Positions 16,610 to 25,790 of a DNA stretch of 34,826 bases are shown here, piece after piece. Where the stretch lies: the NCBI GenBank assembly GCA_015233395.1, contig JADFXV010000033.1, positions 1 through 34,826 of the forward strand, written 5' to 3'. A program made the position numbers and the translations under genes. Under the pieces are notes generated by a model. The model was given only the letters and a program-made list of their open reading frames with translations. It was not told the DNA's origin and searched no databases. The first letter of the stretch is position 1; every line of letters begins with the position of its first letter. Source of the DNA: Desulfovibrionaceae bacterium (lineage in GTDB: Bacteria; Desulfobacterota; Desulfovibrionia; Desulfovibrionales; Desulfovibrionaceae).

Positions 16610-17115
16610 AAACTCTGCTCGCGAGCAATCCCAACATCGAGACGCATTTCCTGGGCGTCGGCGAAGGCCGGATTTTCCGCCAGCCCACCCTGTCCCAAAC
16701 CGTGCTCGGCTCCTGCGTCAGCGTGACTTTTCATTGCCCGCGCCTGGAACTCGGGGGCATCACCCACGCCCTGATGCCGGTTTGGAGCGACTACGAATCG
16801 CGCATGGACGAAAGCGTCCGGTACAAATTCGTGGATTCCGGAATCGAAGGGATATACGAACTCTTCGCGAACCAAGGCGCGAGGCTCGCTGAAATCGAAT
16901 GCAAGGTCTTCGGCGGCGCCACCTCCAGCTTTATCTCCCAACTGAGCGTCGCCCAGAAAAACGTCAAAACCGCCTTTGAAACGCTCACCCGCCTGAAACT
17001 GCGCATCGCCGCTTCCCACGTCGGCGGCAGCCAGGGGCGCAAACTCTTCTTCTTCAGCAACTCCGGCGACGTCTTCGTCAAGTACCTAAAAACAATGAAC
17101 AACAACTGTAAATAG
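16606..17115 (+). CDS. cheD: Chemoreceptor glutamine deamidase CheD
   Basis: CheD deamidates glutamines in chemoreceptors and, in several bacteria, aids adaptation together with CheC or CheY. The 169-residue product has the catalytic Cys C37 in VLGSCVSV and His H54 in GGITHALMP, spaced as in the family, and the late VGGSQGRKLFFFSNSGDVFVKYL segment. The start codon overlaps the cheY stop by 4 bp. A longer frame upstream is a shadow of cheY. An isolated cheY-cheD pair suggests a receptor-adaptation module separate from a main che operon. Confidence 0.88.
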   Translation: MKTLLASNPNIETHFLGVGEGRIFRQPTLSQTVLGSCVSVTFHCPRLELGGITHALMPVWSDYESRMDESVRYKFVDSGIEGIYELFANQGARLAEIECKVFGGATSSFISQLSVAQKNVKTAFETLTRLKLRIAASHVGGSQGRKLFFFSNSGDVFVKYLKTMNNNCK

Positions 17116-17224
17116 GACCAGGGGCCGCGCCTTTTCCGGACTCCCGCGCGGGGCTTCGCCCAGGCCCCCGGGCCTCGACGGGGCATCCGAAGTATTGCAG
17201 CGAAACAGGCTTTTTTCGGCCTCG

Positions 17225-18166
17225 TTACTTCCTGATCTTCTCCTCATTCTCCAAAAACCACCGGTAGGTGTCCGCCAGGCCTTCGGCCAGACCGGTTTGG
17301 GCGGTCCAGCCGCGCTCGGACAGCCGTGAGACGTCCAGGAGTTTGCGCGGCGTCCCGTCGGGCTTGCCGGCGTCGAAGGCGACCGCGCCCGCATAACCGA
17401 CGGTTTGTTTGACCAGTCCGGCCAGTTCCTTGATGGTCAATTCCCGTCCCGTGCCGATATTGACGATTTCTTCCTCGTCGTAGTTGTGCAGGCAGAACCA
17501 GGAGGCGTCGGCCAGGTCGTCGACGTGCAGGAATTCTCGCTTGGCGCTGCCCGTGCCCCAGATGGCGACTTCGGGCGCGCCCGATATTTTCGCTTCGTGG
17601 AAGCGGCGGATCAGGGCCGGCATGACATGGGAATCGTTTTCCACGAAGTTGTCGCCCGGGCCGTAGATGTTGGTCGGTTGCAGGCAGATGGCGCGGAAGC
17701 CGTATTGCCGCCGGTAGGCCTGGCACATTTTAACGCCGGCGATCTTGGCCACGGCGTACCATTGATTGGTCGGCTCAAGCGCCCCGGTCAGGAGGTGTTC
17801 CTCCTTCATGGGCTGGGGGCAGAATTTGGGGTAGATGCAGGAGGAGCCGAGGAACACGAGTTTTTTCACCCCGGCGCGCCAGGCCCCGTCGATGACGTTG
17901 GTCTGGATGAGCAGGTTGTCGCGGATGAAGTCGGCCGGATAGGCGTTATTGGCGTGGATGCCGCCGACCTTGGCGGCGGCGAGGTAGACGTAGTCCGGCC
18001 GGACCGAGGCGAAGAAGTCGCGGGTGGCGGCCTGGTCGGTCAGGTCGAGTTCGGCGTGGCTTCGGGTGATGATCTGGTCCGGCCATTCGCGCCGGGCGCG
18101 GCGGATGAAGGCCGAGCCGGCCAGGCCCCGGTGTCCGGCGACAAAGATGGCGCCTTTGGTGAGCAT
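17225..18166 (-). CDS. fcl: GDP-L-fucose synthase
   Basis: NADPH-dependent epimerase/reductase that converts GDP-4-keto-6-deoxymannose to GDP-L-fucose for surface glycans. The 313-residue product is an SDR protein with the nucleotide loop VAGHRGLAGSA (9-19), the family landmark AAKVGGIHAN, catalytic Ser in GSSCIYP (about 108-109), Y137 and K141 in WYAVAK, and QPTNIYGPGDNF. ATG at 18166 follows AAGGA. No GDP-mannose 4,6-dehydratase gene is adjacent in the window, so its partner must lie elsewhere. Confidence 0.93.
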   Translation of the reverse strand: MLTKGAIFVAGHRGLAGSAFIRRARREWPDQIITRSHAELDLTDQAATRDFFASVRPDYVYLAAAKVGGIHANNAYPADFIRDNLLIQTNVIDGAWRAGVKKLVFLGSSCIYPKFCPQPMKEEHLLTGALEPTNQWYAVAKIAGVKMCQAYRRQYGFRAICLQPTNIYGPGDNFVENDSHVMPALIRRFHEAKISGAPEVAIWGTGSAKREFLHVDDLADASWFCLHNYDEEEIVNIGTGRELTIKELAGLVKQTVGYAGAVAFDAGKPDGTPRKLLDVSRLSERGWTAQTGLAEGLADTYRWFLENEEKIRK

Positions 18167-18254
18167 ATCGTGTCCTTGCCGCGGGATTTTGCGCGTGCGT
18201 CGCGGACTTGTCATGAACGGGAGCATCGTGCTTGAAAAGCCGCGCTCCGGACAA

Positions 18255-18289
18255 TAAAAAAGCCGGGAAGCAAGCTCCCCGGCTTTTTT
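18255..18289 (-). terminator. Terminator between ferredoxin and fcl
   Basis: AAAAAAGCCGGG...AGC pairs with GCT...CCCGGCTTTTTT with one mismatch. It lies just past the ferredoxin stop and is symmetric enough to work both ways. Confidence 0.88.
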
Positions 18290-18305
18290 ATGCGCTTTGA
18301 GCCAA

Positions 18306-18817
<512 letters not shown>

Positions 18818-19492
18818 TTATTCCCCGTCCCGGCGCAAGGCGATTTCAGCCAGGGCGTTAAGCGCCGCGCAGGCCAGGGCGGTGCCGCCCTTGCGGCCGG
18901 CGACGGTGATGTAGGCGACGTCCGAACGGGCCATGAGCAATTCCTTGGACTGCGCGGCGTTGACAAAGCCCACGGGCATGCCGACGATCAGGGCCGGCGG
19001 CGGCGCTCCGCCGTCGATGCGTTCGAGCAGGCGCATCAGCGCGGTCGGGGCGTTGCCGATGACGAAAATTTTGTCCTGGGGCTGTTCCAGGGCCTTGTCC
19101 ACGGCGTAGACGCTCCGGGTGCGGCCGGCGGAAACGGCTCTGGCGCTCACGCCCGGGTCGCCGATGAAGCATGCGCTTTTCGCCTTGAGCGCCAGCAGGC
19201 GCCGCGCCGGGATGCCGGCTCGGCCCATTTCGGTGTCGGTGACCACCAGACAGCCCTCGCGCAGGGCGGCGACACCCGCGCTGACGGCATTGGGGTGGAA
19301 GCGGACGAGTTCAAGCAGTTCGAAGTCGGCCGAGGCGTGGATCATGCGACGCACGATTTCCCACTGGTGACCGCCGTACGGCCGGGGCCGGGGCGTCTCC
19401 GCCTCGATGATGGCCAGGGAACGGTTTTCGATGTCCTGGGGCGAAAGTTCGGGCATCAGTCCCGGGCGCCCGGGGTGCTTGGAGCGCGGCAC
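18818..19492 (-). CDS. cobH: Precorrin-8X / cobalt-precorrin-8 methylmutase
   Basis: Moves the C-11 methyl group to C-12 to give (cobyrinate) hydrogenobyrinate in cobalamin synthesis. The 224-residue product holds the active-site His in MIHASADFE (H52), MGRAGIPARR, GNAPTALMRLLE and VGMPVGFVNAAQSKELL, all standard for CobH/CbiC. In an anaerobe the cobalt-early (CbiC) reaction is the likely one. GTG at 19492, preceded by GAGG and overlapping the moaC stop region, is chosen; ATG at 19456 (MPELSPQD) is an alternative. It is the last gene of the rpoZ-dnaJ-moaC-cobH run and has no other cob genes beside it. Confidence 0.92.
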   Translation of the reverse strand: MPRSKHPGRPGLMPELSPQDIENRSLAIIEAETPRPRPYGGHQWEIVRRMIHASADFELLELVRFHPNAVSAGVAALREGCLVVTDTEMGRAGIPARRLLALKAKSACFIGDPGVSARAVSAGRTRSVYAVDKALEQPQDKIFVIGNAPTALMRLLERIDGGAPPPALIVGMPVGFVNAAQSKELLMARSDVAYITVAGRKGGTALACAALNALAEIALRRDGE

Positions 19493-20005
19493 TCAGGCAA
19501 CCTCGTCGTCGGGACCCGGAGTGTAGCCCGCGGCTTGGAACGGGCCGCTTTTGCCGCCGCTTTTGAAGAGCAGGCGCACCTCGCCGATCACGATGTCTTT
19601 TTGGACCGCCTTGCACATGTCGTACAGGGTCAGGGCGGCCACGGCGGCGGCGGTCATGGCCTCCATCTCCACTCCGGTCGCGGCCTCGGTGGCGGCCCGG
19701 GCGGTGACCACGACCGTGGCGGCCGGGGCGTCGAAGCTGAAATCCACGTCGGCGTGGGTCAGCGGCAGCGGATGGCACAGGGGGATGAGTTCGGCGGCCT
19801 TTTTGGCGGCCATGATTCCGGCCAGGCGGGCCGCGCCCAGAGCGTCGCCCTTGGGCAAGGCCCTGGCGGCCAGCAAGGAGTAAGTTTCCGGATTCATGAC
19901 CACCGTGGCCCGGGCCACGGCCATGCGCCTGGTCGCGGCCTTGCCGCCGACATCGACCATGCGGGCGCGGCCGTCCTTGCCGATATGGCTGAAATCGCCG
20001 GCCAC
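19493..20005 (-). CDS. moaC: Cyclic pyranopterin monophosphate synthase MoaC
   Basis: Second enzyme of molybdenum cofactor synthesis, converting the MoaA product to cyclic pyranopterin monophosphate. The 170-residue protein contains [27 protein letters not shown] and [11 protein letters not shown], the active-site motifs of MoaC. Start is GTG at 20005, 3 bp after the dnaJ stop. Sulfate reducers use molybdenum or tungsten cofactors in formate dehydrogenases; this explains its presence but not its position behind dnaJ. Confidence 0.95.
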   Translation of the reverse strand: MAGDFSHIGKDGRARMVDVGGKAATRRMAVARATVVMNPETYSLLAARALPKGDALGAARLAGIMAAKKAAELIPLCHPLPLTHADVDFSFDAPAATVVVTARAATEAATGVEMEAMTAAAVAALTLYDMCKAVQKDIVIGEVRLLFKSGGKSGPFQAAGYTPGPDDEVA

Positions 20006-20008
20006 GGC

Positions 20009-21118
20009 CTAGCTGCCCATGGCCTTGTCTTTGGCCTTCTTAAAGAAATTTTTGACTTTCTTGAGCGGCTTTTCTTCTTCGAGCTTGGCGAATTCGCGCA
20101 GGAGTTCTTCCTGGCGCTTGGTGAGATGGCTTGGAGTGGCGACCAGCACCTCGACCAGCAGGTTGCCGCGCTGGTTGCGGCCGAGCACCGGCAGGCCAAG
20201 CCCTCGCAAGGAAAAGACCTCGTGGGAGCGGGCGCCCTTGGGGATCTCCATGGACTCGGTCCCCTCCAGGGTGGGTATCTCGATCTTGGCTCCGAGGGCG
20301 GCCTGCACCATGGAGATCTCGGTAGTGTACACGAGATCCTGGCCTTGGCGGCGAAAAACCTCGTCGGCTTCGACCGAAATGACTACGTAGAGATCGCCGG
20401 GGGGGCCTCCGTGGGCTCCCTGTTCTCCCTCGCCGCGCAGCCTGAGCCGCGCGCCGTCGTCCACGCCGGCCGGGACGCGCACGGAGAGTTCCCGGGTTTC
20501 CTGGGTGGCGCCCCGGCCCAGGCAGCGCGGACAGGGCTGGGCGATGACCGAGCCCTGGCCCCGGCAAATCGGGCAGGACACGGCGATGCGGAAAAAGCCC
20601 TGGGTCTGGTGGACCTGGCCGGTCCCGCCGCATTGGCGGCAGCTTTCGGGCTTGGTGCCGGCTTTGGCCCCGCTGCCGCCGCAATCGGCGCAGGCCACGT
20701 TCTTGGGAATCTTGAGCGTGACCTGGACGCCCTTGGCCGCGTCGCGGAAGGAAACCGTCAGGTTGTAGCGCAGGTCGCCGCCGGCCTGGGGCCTGGGGCC
20801 GCGCCGGGTCTGGCCGAAGCCGAAGAACTCGCCGAAGATGTCGGAGAAAGTGGAAAAAACGTCCTCGGCCGAGGAAAAGCCGCCAAACCCCGTGTCGCCC
20901 AGGGCGTCGAAGCCGAAGCGGTCGTACCGGGCGCGTTTTTGCGGATCGCGCAGAACCTCGTAGGCCTCGGCCGCCTGCTTGAACTTGGATTCGCTCTCGG
21001 AATCCCCGGGATTGCGGTCGGGATGGTATTTCAGGGCCTGCTGGCGATACGCCTTTTTAATTTCCTCTTCCGAGGCCTCGCGCGCCACGCCGAGTACGTC
21101 GTATAAGTCCTCTCGCAT
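20009..21118 (-). CDS. dnaJ: Chaperone protein DnaJ
   Basis: Hsp40 co-chaperone that stimulates the DnaK ATPase. The 369-residue product has the J-domain with HPD (YHPDRNPGD), a Gly/Phe-rich linker (FGGFSS...FFGFG), four zinc-finger repeats ([32 protein letters not shown]) and the C-terminal substrate domain ([13 protein letters not shown]). It ends in a Lys-rich tail ([13 protein letters not shown]). ATG at 21118 lies 2 bp after the rpoZ stop. No CIRCE or sigma32-like element is seen; transcription probably comes from the rpoZ promoter. Confidence 0.95.
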   Translation of the reverse strand: MREDLYDVLGVAREASEEEIKKAYRQQALKYHPDRNPGDSESESKFKQAAEAYEVLRDPQKRARYDRFGFDALGDTGFGGFSSAEDVFSTFSDIFGEFFGFGQTRRGPRPQAGGDLRYNLTVSFRDAAKGVQVTLKIPKNVACADCGGSGAKAGTKPESCRQCGGTGQVHQTQGFFRIAVSCPICRGQGSVIAQPCPRCLGRGATQETRELSVRVPAGVDDGARLRLRGEGEQGAHGGPPGDLYVVISVEADEVFRRQGQDLVYTTEISMVQAALGAKIEIPTLEGTESMEIPKGARSHEVFSLRGLGLPVLGRNQRGNLLVEVLVATPSHLTKRQEELLREFAKLEEEKPLKKVKNFFKKAKDKAMGS

Positions 21119-21120
21119 GG

Positions 21121-21339
21121 CTATTTGTCGACGATGATGCCGGCCTCTTCGATGGACTGGGCGGGAAGCACCTTGCCGGCGGCGATTTCACGCAGGGCCG
21201 TGACCGCTTCCTTGTTGCCGCTGGAAATCAGGGGCTCGTAGCCTTCGCGGTATTGCTTGACGCGCTTGATGGCCATCTGGACGATCAAAAAGCGATTGTC
21301 GACCTTTTGCAGGCAGTCTTCGACGGTAATTCTGGCCAT
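21121..21339 (-). CDS. rpoZ: RNA polymerase omega subunit
   Basis: Small RNA polymerase subunit that helps fold and hold beta-prime and contributes to the ppGpp site in proteobacteria. The 72-residue product begins [20 protein letters not shown] and contains MAIKRVKQ, the family core; length fits. ATG at 21339 follows GGAGG. First gene of a tightly packed operon with dnaJ, moaC and cobH. Confidence 0.95.
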   Translation of the reverse strand: MARITVEDCLQKVDNRFLIVQMAIKRVKQYREGYEPLISSGNKEAVTALREIAAGKVLPAQSIEEAGIIVDK

Positions 21340-21425
21340 GAGGCCTCCTTTGGAGACACGAATGCGAGATTGTTCAGGCCCGGCGCGGCCGCTTGGCCAT
21401 GAGGCCGAGTAAGAATGACGTCAAG

Positions 21426-21453
21426 TGGATAAGACGCCGCCCTGGGTTGTCAA
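21426..21453 (-). promoter_or_regulatory. Candidate sigma70 promoter of the rpoZ operon
   Basis: On the minus strand TTGACA (21448-21453), 16-bp spacer, TATCCA (21426-21431), about 90 bp upstream of the rpoZ start. The -35 is perfect and the -10 is weak. Confidence 0.35.
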
Positions 21454-21532
21454 GGGCGCTGCGGCGCACCAAAAAAATCCCGGGCTAGCCGAAACAAAAT
21501 CCATTATCCTGGACCATGGACGCCGTCAAGGA

Positions 21533-22789
21533 CTATTTGGAGGATGATCCCGGTCCCGGCGCCGACTGAATGAAAAATCCGGGCGCAAGGCCGGGGTGAT
21601 CGCAGGCGAGCGTCAGGCGCACTCCGGGGTGGGCCAGGCCGACGCGCTCCCCCATGTCGTTTTCCAGGCGGTAGCCGCCGGGCGCGAGCACCGGACGCGA
21701 CAGCCCGGGCAGGACCAGCCTGACCGGCAAGGACGCGTCCCAGCGCGCCTTGACCGCGACCGTGAACCGGCCGCCGCCGCCCTCCTCGACGCGGCCCAGA
21801 ACGGTACGGGCCGAGGCAGCGTCCGCCTCGCGCCAGCGCAGCCGCCTGGGCAGAAACATGCCCGAGGACAGCGCCCGGCTCCCCAGCCCCGCCAGTTCGT
21901 CCAGATACAGACCGGGCCGGAAGCGGCCGGCGGCCAGATCGTTCAGGGCGGTGCGGTAGACGTCCGCCGTCAGAGCCACGTAGCCGGCGCTTTTGGCCCG
22001 GCCTTCGATTTTCAACGCCGCCACGCCGCTGCGCGCGAGCCAGGCCAAAACCGGCGCCAGACATAAATCCTCGGCGGCCAGGAGCGCCGCGTACCCGTCC
22101 TGCTCTTCGAAGACTTCCCAGGTCACGGCCCCGGGCCGGCTTTCTTCCTCCAGAGCCAGGCCCACGACCCGGTAGCGATACCGGCAGGGATGGGCGCATT
22201 CTCCCCGGTTGGCGTTTCTGCCGAGCAGCCGGGTCGAAAGCTGGCATTGGCCGGAAACCGCCAGGCACATGGCCCCGTGGACGAAAATCTCGCAGGCGGC
22301 GTCCGGGACGGCGCGCAGGATCCGGCGCACCTGGACCAGGGTCAGCTCCCGGGCCAGATTGATCCGCGCGGCCCCAAGCCCGGTCCAGAACCGCACCGCC
22401 TCGGAACTGGCCGTATTGGCCTGGGTGGAGAGATGGATCGGAATGGCCGGGGCGTATCGCCTAGCCAGGCGGAACACGCCCGGATCGGCGACGATCAGGG
22501 CCGCCGGGCGTTGCGCGGGCGCCATCGCGGCCAGCGCGCCAAGCCGCTCGCGCAGCTCGCAAAGGTCGGTCTCGCGAGCGATCGCGTTCAGGCAATAATA
22601 GACCCGGGCGCCGTACTCGCGCGCTTTGACCACGGCGGCCGCAAGCGAGGCGAGATCGAAACCGGGCGAGGCGGGTCGCAGCGAATGGCCCTCCCCGCCC
22701 AGGTAGACGGCGTGCGCCCCGTAGCGCAGGGCGGCGTCCAGGCGAAGCGGGTCTCCGGCCGGGCACAAGAGTTCGGGCAGGCGCGTCAC
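21533..22789 (-). CDS. U32 family protein (TrhP/RlhA-like)
   Basis: Member of the former peptidase U32 family. Characterised relatives are [4Fe-4S] proteins acting in RNA or ubiquinone hydroxylation (TrhP/YegQ, RlhA, UbiU/V) rather than as proteases. The 418-residue product has the family signature EIFVHGAMCLAVSGQCQLS (167-185). C175, C182, C198 and C202 are spaced for an iron-sulfur site, followed by RGECAHPCRYRY. LKIEGRAKSAGYVA and the C-terminal beta domain also fit. Start ATG at 22789 overlaps the stop of the PHP gene (ATGA), so the pair is translationally coupled. Which substrate it uses is unknown. Confidence 0.85.
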   Translation of the reverse strand: MTRLPELLCPAGDPLRLDAALRYGAHAVYLGGEGHSLRPASPGFDLASLAAAVVKAREYGARVYYCLNAIARETDLCELRERLGALAAMAPAQRPAALIVADPGVFRLARRYAPAIPIHLSTQANTASSEAVRFWTGLGAARINLARELTLVQVRRILRAVPDAACEIFVHGAMCLAVSGQCQLSTRLLGRNANRGECAHPCRYRYRVVGLALEEESRPGAVTWEVFEEQDGYAALLAAEDLCLAPVLAWLARSGVAALKIEGRAKSAGYVALTADVYRTALNDLAAGRFRPGLYLDELAGLGSRALSSGMFLPRRLRWREADAASARTVLGRVEEGGGGRFTVAVKARWDASLPVRLVLPGLSRPVLAPGGYRLENDMGERVGLAHPGVRLTLACDHPGLAPGFFIQSAPGPGSSSK

Positions 22790-23643
22790 GCGGTCAGGCC
22801 GAGGGCGCGGCGTCTGGCCTTGAGCTCGCCCAGCACGGCGTACGGGACGCGCAGATCGCCCCGGCCGGCGCCGATGGCCGACTCGGGTTTGGGCGCGCCG
22901 TGAAAATCCGAGCCGCCGGAAACGCCCAGGTTCAGTCTGCCGGCCAGTTCCAGATACGCGGCCGTCTGGGACGGGGCGTGGTCGGCATAATAGGCCTCAA
23001 TGGCTTCAAGGCCCAGATCCATGAAGGCCCGGAGCCGCTTTTCCAGCGACAGCATGGACAGGCCCATGTAGATCGGATGGGCCAGGACCGGGGTGGCCCC
23101 CACCCGGCGCAACAGTCCAAGCGCCTCGGCCGCGGTCAGCGTTTTTTTGGGCACGTAGGCCAGACCCCGGCTGCCCAGGTATTTATCGAAGCATTCGGAA
23201 AAGCTGCGGCAAACGCCGCGATCGATGATCGCCTCGGCGATGTGCGGCCGTCCGACCGCCCCACCCGCCTTGGCCTGGACTTCCTCGTAGTCGATGCGGA
23301 TGCCGGCCCGGGCCAGTTGCTCCAGAATTTTGCGGTTGCGGGTGTGGCGGTGCTCGCGCAACTCGGCCAGGGCGCTGGAAAGAAGGCTTGGGCCGGCCGG
23401 AACCCAGAGCCCCAGAATGTGGATGCCCGCGCCCTCGCCTTCGACAGAGAGTTCGCATCCGGGGATGGCCTCGACGCCCGCCTCGCGCCCGGCGGCCAGG
23501 AATTCTTCCAGGCCGTCCACGGTGTCGTGGTCGGTCAGGGCCACGGCGGCGAGGCCGGCGCGCGCCGCCAGGCGGGCGACCACTCCGGGGGGATTGCTGC
23601 CGTCGGAAGCCGTGGAGTGGGTGTGCAGATCGACAAAGGCCAT
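22786..23643 (-). CDS. PHP-domain phosphoesterase (RNase AM/TrpH-like)
   Basis: Trinuclear metal phosphoesterase of 285 residues. The N-terminus MAFVDLHTHSTASDG supplies H-x-H, then LTDHDTVDG, IPGCELSVEG, VGRPHIAEAI, HPIYMG and GGSDFHG give the remaining metal ligands. Family members hydrolyse 3',5'-nucleoside bisphosphates or trim RNA 5' ends (RNase AM, formerly YciV/TrpH), which is the best guess here. ATG at 23643. Its end overlaps the U32 gene by 4 bp; pairing with an RNA-related U32 protein is consistent with RNA metabolism, but this is inference. Confidence 0.87.
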   Translation of the reverse strand: MAFVDLHTHSTASDGSNPPGVVARLAARAGLAAVALTDHDTVDGLEEFLAAGREAGVEAIPGCELSVEGEGAGIHILGLWVPAGPSLLSSALAELREHRHTRNRKILEQLARAGIRIDYEEVQAKAGGAVGRPHIAEAIIDRGVCRSFSECFDKYLGSRGLAYVPKKTLTAAEALGLLRRVGATPVLAHPIYMGLSMLSLEKRLRAFMDLGLEAIEAYYADHAPSQTAAYLELAGRLNLGVSGGSDFHGAPKPESAIGAGRGDLRVPYAVLGELKARRRALGLTA

Positions 23644-23773
23644 GGCCGGTCCTTGGGGCGCGGATTGGGGGAGGAGGCGCGACGGCCCCGGCCCCCGACG
23701 CTCGTATCGTTACGCCAGGTTCCACGGTTTTGTCGAGGGCAAAACGAAACAGCCGGGAAGGCTCGCAACGGAA

Positions 23774-23804
23774 GCGAAAAATTTCTTCATTTTCGCGCTC
23801 CCGG
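23774..23804. repeat. AT-core hairpin followed by CGCTCCCG
   Basis: GCGAAAA (23774-23780) pairs with TTTTCGC (23790-23796). The core is inverted relative to a near-identical element at 26144-26169, which carries the same CGCTCCCG flank. Confidence 0.5.
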
Positions 23805-23807
23805 CCC

Positions 23808-23835
23808 TAAAAATTCCACCCAGGGCGTCCGATAA
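23808..23835 (+). promoter_or_regulatory. Candidate sigma28 (FliA) promoter of the FlxA-like gene
   Basis: TAAA (23808-23811), 16 bases, TCCGATAA (23828-23835). The sigma28 consensus is TAAA-N15-GCCGATAA, so there is one mismatch and one extra spacer base. It lies 70 bp before the FlxA-like start. Confidence 0.5.
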
Positions 23836-23850
23836 GCACGATAGCCGAAG

Positions 23851-23885
23851 CGGCCTGAACCGGCCTGAACCGGCCCGAACCGGCG
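23851..23885. repeat. 10-bp direct tandem repeat
   Basis: CGGCCTGAAC repeats at 23851, 23861 and, with one change (CGGCCCGAAC), at 23871, followed by CGGCG. It lies in the 5' leader of the FlxA-like gene. Confidence 0.85.
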
Positions 23886-23904
23886 CGTGTCCACGGAGGA
23901 CGCC

Positions 23905-24387
23905 ATGAGCATCGGCGCCGGCGCCGTCATGCCCGCCGCGCTTGCGGGCTATACCCTGCCCGCGCCGGATGCGTCCGGGGCGGCTTGCGGCAGCCTGAAC
24001 CCGGGGGGCGATACGGTCACGCTTTCGGACGCGGCCAAGAACAAAAGCCAGACCCTGGCCAAGCCCAAGCAGCAGGCCGCCTCCTCGTCGTCCTCCGCGA
24101 CGTCTTCCTCGGCGTCTTCTTCGACTTCTTCCGCTTCAACGGATGCGGCGCAGGCTCTGCAGTCGGTAGAAAAACAGATCCAAAAGCTCAAGGAACAAAT
24201 CGCCCAGGTCGAGAAAGGCGATTTGCCGGCCAAGGAAAAAAACCAGCGCGTCCTGCTGCTCAACCAGCAGATGCTCCTTTTACAGGAAGAATTGGCCAAA
24301 CTCCAAGCGGCCAACGGTCCGCTGAATTACGGAGGCACGCCGATCACGGGGTTTGCCGACAGCCTGACCGGACAAGGCCGGTCCTGA
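23905..24387 (+). CDS. FlxA-like coiled-coil protein, function unknown
   Basis: A 160-residue protein with a Ser-rich linker (about 65-85) and a Gln/Lys/Glu coiled coil (ALQSVEKQIQKLKEQIAQVEK, NQQMLLLQEELAKL) that resembles FlxA-type proteins. The N-terminal GGDTVTLSDAAKNK motif recurs in secreted or flagellar proteins of this group, from memory. ATG at 23905 follows GGAGG; an upstream ATG at 23887 has no ribosome site. A sigma28-like promoter fits, because E. coli flxA is also sigma28-dependent. Molecular function is not known. Confidence 0.65.
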   Translation: MSIGAGAVMPAALAGYTLPAPDASGAACGSLNPGGDTVTLSDAAKNKSQTLAKPKQQAASSSSSATSSSASSSTSSASTDAAQALQSVEKQIQKLKEQIAQVEKGDLPAKEKNQRVLLLNQQMLLLQEELAKLQAANGPLNYGGTPITGFADSLTGQGRS

Positions 24388-24469
24388 GCCGTTCCCAAGC
24401 CGCTTGAGAAGCAAGGCGAAAGGGGGTAGACCGGGCCAGACAACGCGACCCTATCCCGTGGAGGAGCCC

Positions 24470-24673
24470 ATGGCCTTGCCGACCGATCTTTTAGACATTC
24501 TGGCCTGCCCCAAATGCAAGGGCGACTTAAGCCTCACCGAACCCGGCGACGGGCTGATCTGCCCGGCCTGCGGCGTGGTCTACGCCATCGTCGAAGACAT
24601 CCCGATCATGCTCGTCGAAGAGGCCGTGCCCCTTGGCGACTGGAAACAGGGTAAGCGTCCCGACCTGGGCTAG
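24470..24673 (+). CDS. Trm112-family zinc-ribbon-like protein
   Basis: A 67-residue protein matching the Trm112/YcaR family: LLDILACPKCKGDL, CPACGVVYAIVEDIPIML. Cys pairs CPKC and CPAC form a zinc-binding pair. In eukaryotes and archaea Trm112 activates methyltransferases; bacterial members are poorly understood. ATG at 24470 has GGAGG 6 bases upstream. It is followed after 24 bp by a glycosyltransferase, probably one transcript. Confidence 0.85.
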   Translation: MALPTDLLDILACPKCKGDLSLTEPGDGLICPACGVVYAIVEDIPIMLVEEAVPLGDWKQGKRPDLG

Positions 24674-24697
24674 CCAGCCCTGCCGAAGAAATTTTCC

Positions 24698-25744
24698 GTG
24701 GCGCGCACCTACGTCTATATCCCGCCCGTCAAACACACCGCCGGAGGCATCGCCGTCCTGTGCCGCCTGGCCGCCCGGCTATGCGCCCTGGGCTTCGATT
24801 GCGCCCTGGCCGCGCGCGACGCGTCCTGGCAAGCCCCGGACAATATCGAGGGTCTTGGCGACGTTGCGGTTGTCGAAGCCGGGCAAGCGCGCCCGGAAGC
24901 CGGCGACGTCTGGCTGGTCCCGGAAGGCTGGCCCACGGCCCTGGCCCCGGGGCTGGCCTCAAAGGCCCGGGTGGTCGTGTACTGCCAGAACTGGGCCTAT
25001 CTCCTTGCCAACCTGCCGGAGGCGCTCGTTAGGCATACCGCGGCCGTCTCCTGGCTTGCGGTCTCGCACCCGGTGGCCTGGCTCATGGAATACGCGCTTG
25101 GCGTGAGCGCGCCGGTGCTGCGCCCGGGCGTCGACCTCGGGCTTTTTCGCCCGCCCGCCGGCGGCCTTCCCGGCGGCAAGCCGCTCGGCGCTTCCGGGGA
25201 TACGCTCACGGTGGCCTACATGCCGCGCAAAAATAAAGCCCTGGCCGGACAAATCCGCGAGATTTTTTCCGCGCGCGCGCGCGCTCGCGGGACGTACGCC
25301 GACTGGCTTGAGATCAAGGACATGGACCAGGCCGGGGTGGCCGCGGCCCTGCGCCGGGCTCACATTTTTCTGGCCACCGGCTTTCCCGAGGGCTGTCCCC
25401 TGCCGCCGCTTGAGGCCATGGCCTGCGGTTGCCTGCCGGTCGGCTTTTCCGGCTTCGGCGGGCTCGATTACCTGCGCCAGATTTTCCCGGACGATTACCA
25501 ATCCTGGCTGCCCCCGCGCGAGGCGCCGTTTGGCGGCAACGCCGTTTTCACCGCCGACGCCGACTCGGTCGCGGCGGCCATGGCCCTTGAGCGCGCGGCG
25601 GCGCTTTGGCTGGATGACGGCCCTGTCCTGCGCCAGGCGCTCGAACAAGGCCAGGCGACCGCGCGGGCCTACGATACGGCCGCCTTCGCCGCATCGGTTA
25701 AGTCTCTCTGGACGGAACGTTTCTGGGAAAAACAACCGCAATAG
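24698..25744 (+). CDS. Glycosyltransferase, GT4-like
   Basis: A 348-residue GT-B glycosyltransferase. The donor-site motif FLATGFPEGCPLPPLEAMACGCLPVGF (split across about residues 222-248) has the E-x7-E-like arrangement of GT4 enzymes. The N-terminus TYVYIPPVKHTAGGIAVLCRLA is the acceptor-side glycine loop. It likely adds a sugar to a surface glycan or a protein. GTG at 24698 is taken as start; the ribosome site (GAAGAA) is weak. It is followed by a bidirectional terminator at 25791. Donor and acceptor are unknown. Confidence 0.82.
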   Translation: MARTYVYIPPVKHTAGGIAVLCRLAARLCALGFDCALAARDASWQAPDNIEGLGDVAVVEAGQARPEAGDVWLVPEGWPTALAPGLASKARVVVYCQNWAYLLANLPEALVRHTAAVSWLAVSHPVAWLMEYALGVSAPVLRPGVDLGLFRPPAGGLPGGKPLGASGDTLTVAYMPRKNKALAGQIREIFSARARARGTYADWLEIKDMDQAGVAAALRRAHIFLATGFPEGCPLPPLEAMACGCLPVGFSGFGGLDYLRQIFPDDYQSWLPPREAPFGGNAVFTADADSVAAAMALERAAALWLDDGPVLRQALEQGQATARAYDTAAFAASVKSLWTERFWEKQPQ

Positions 25745-25790
25745 CCCGGCGCGTGGCGGGAACCGGAGAAAGCCGGCAAGGCAAGCAGAC

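Noticed and set aside
23851-23885. CRISPR array
   Set aside because: The repeat unit is only 10 bp, in direct tandem without spacers.
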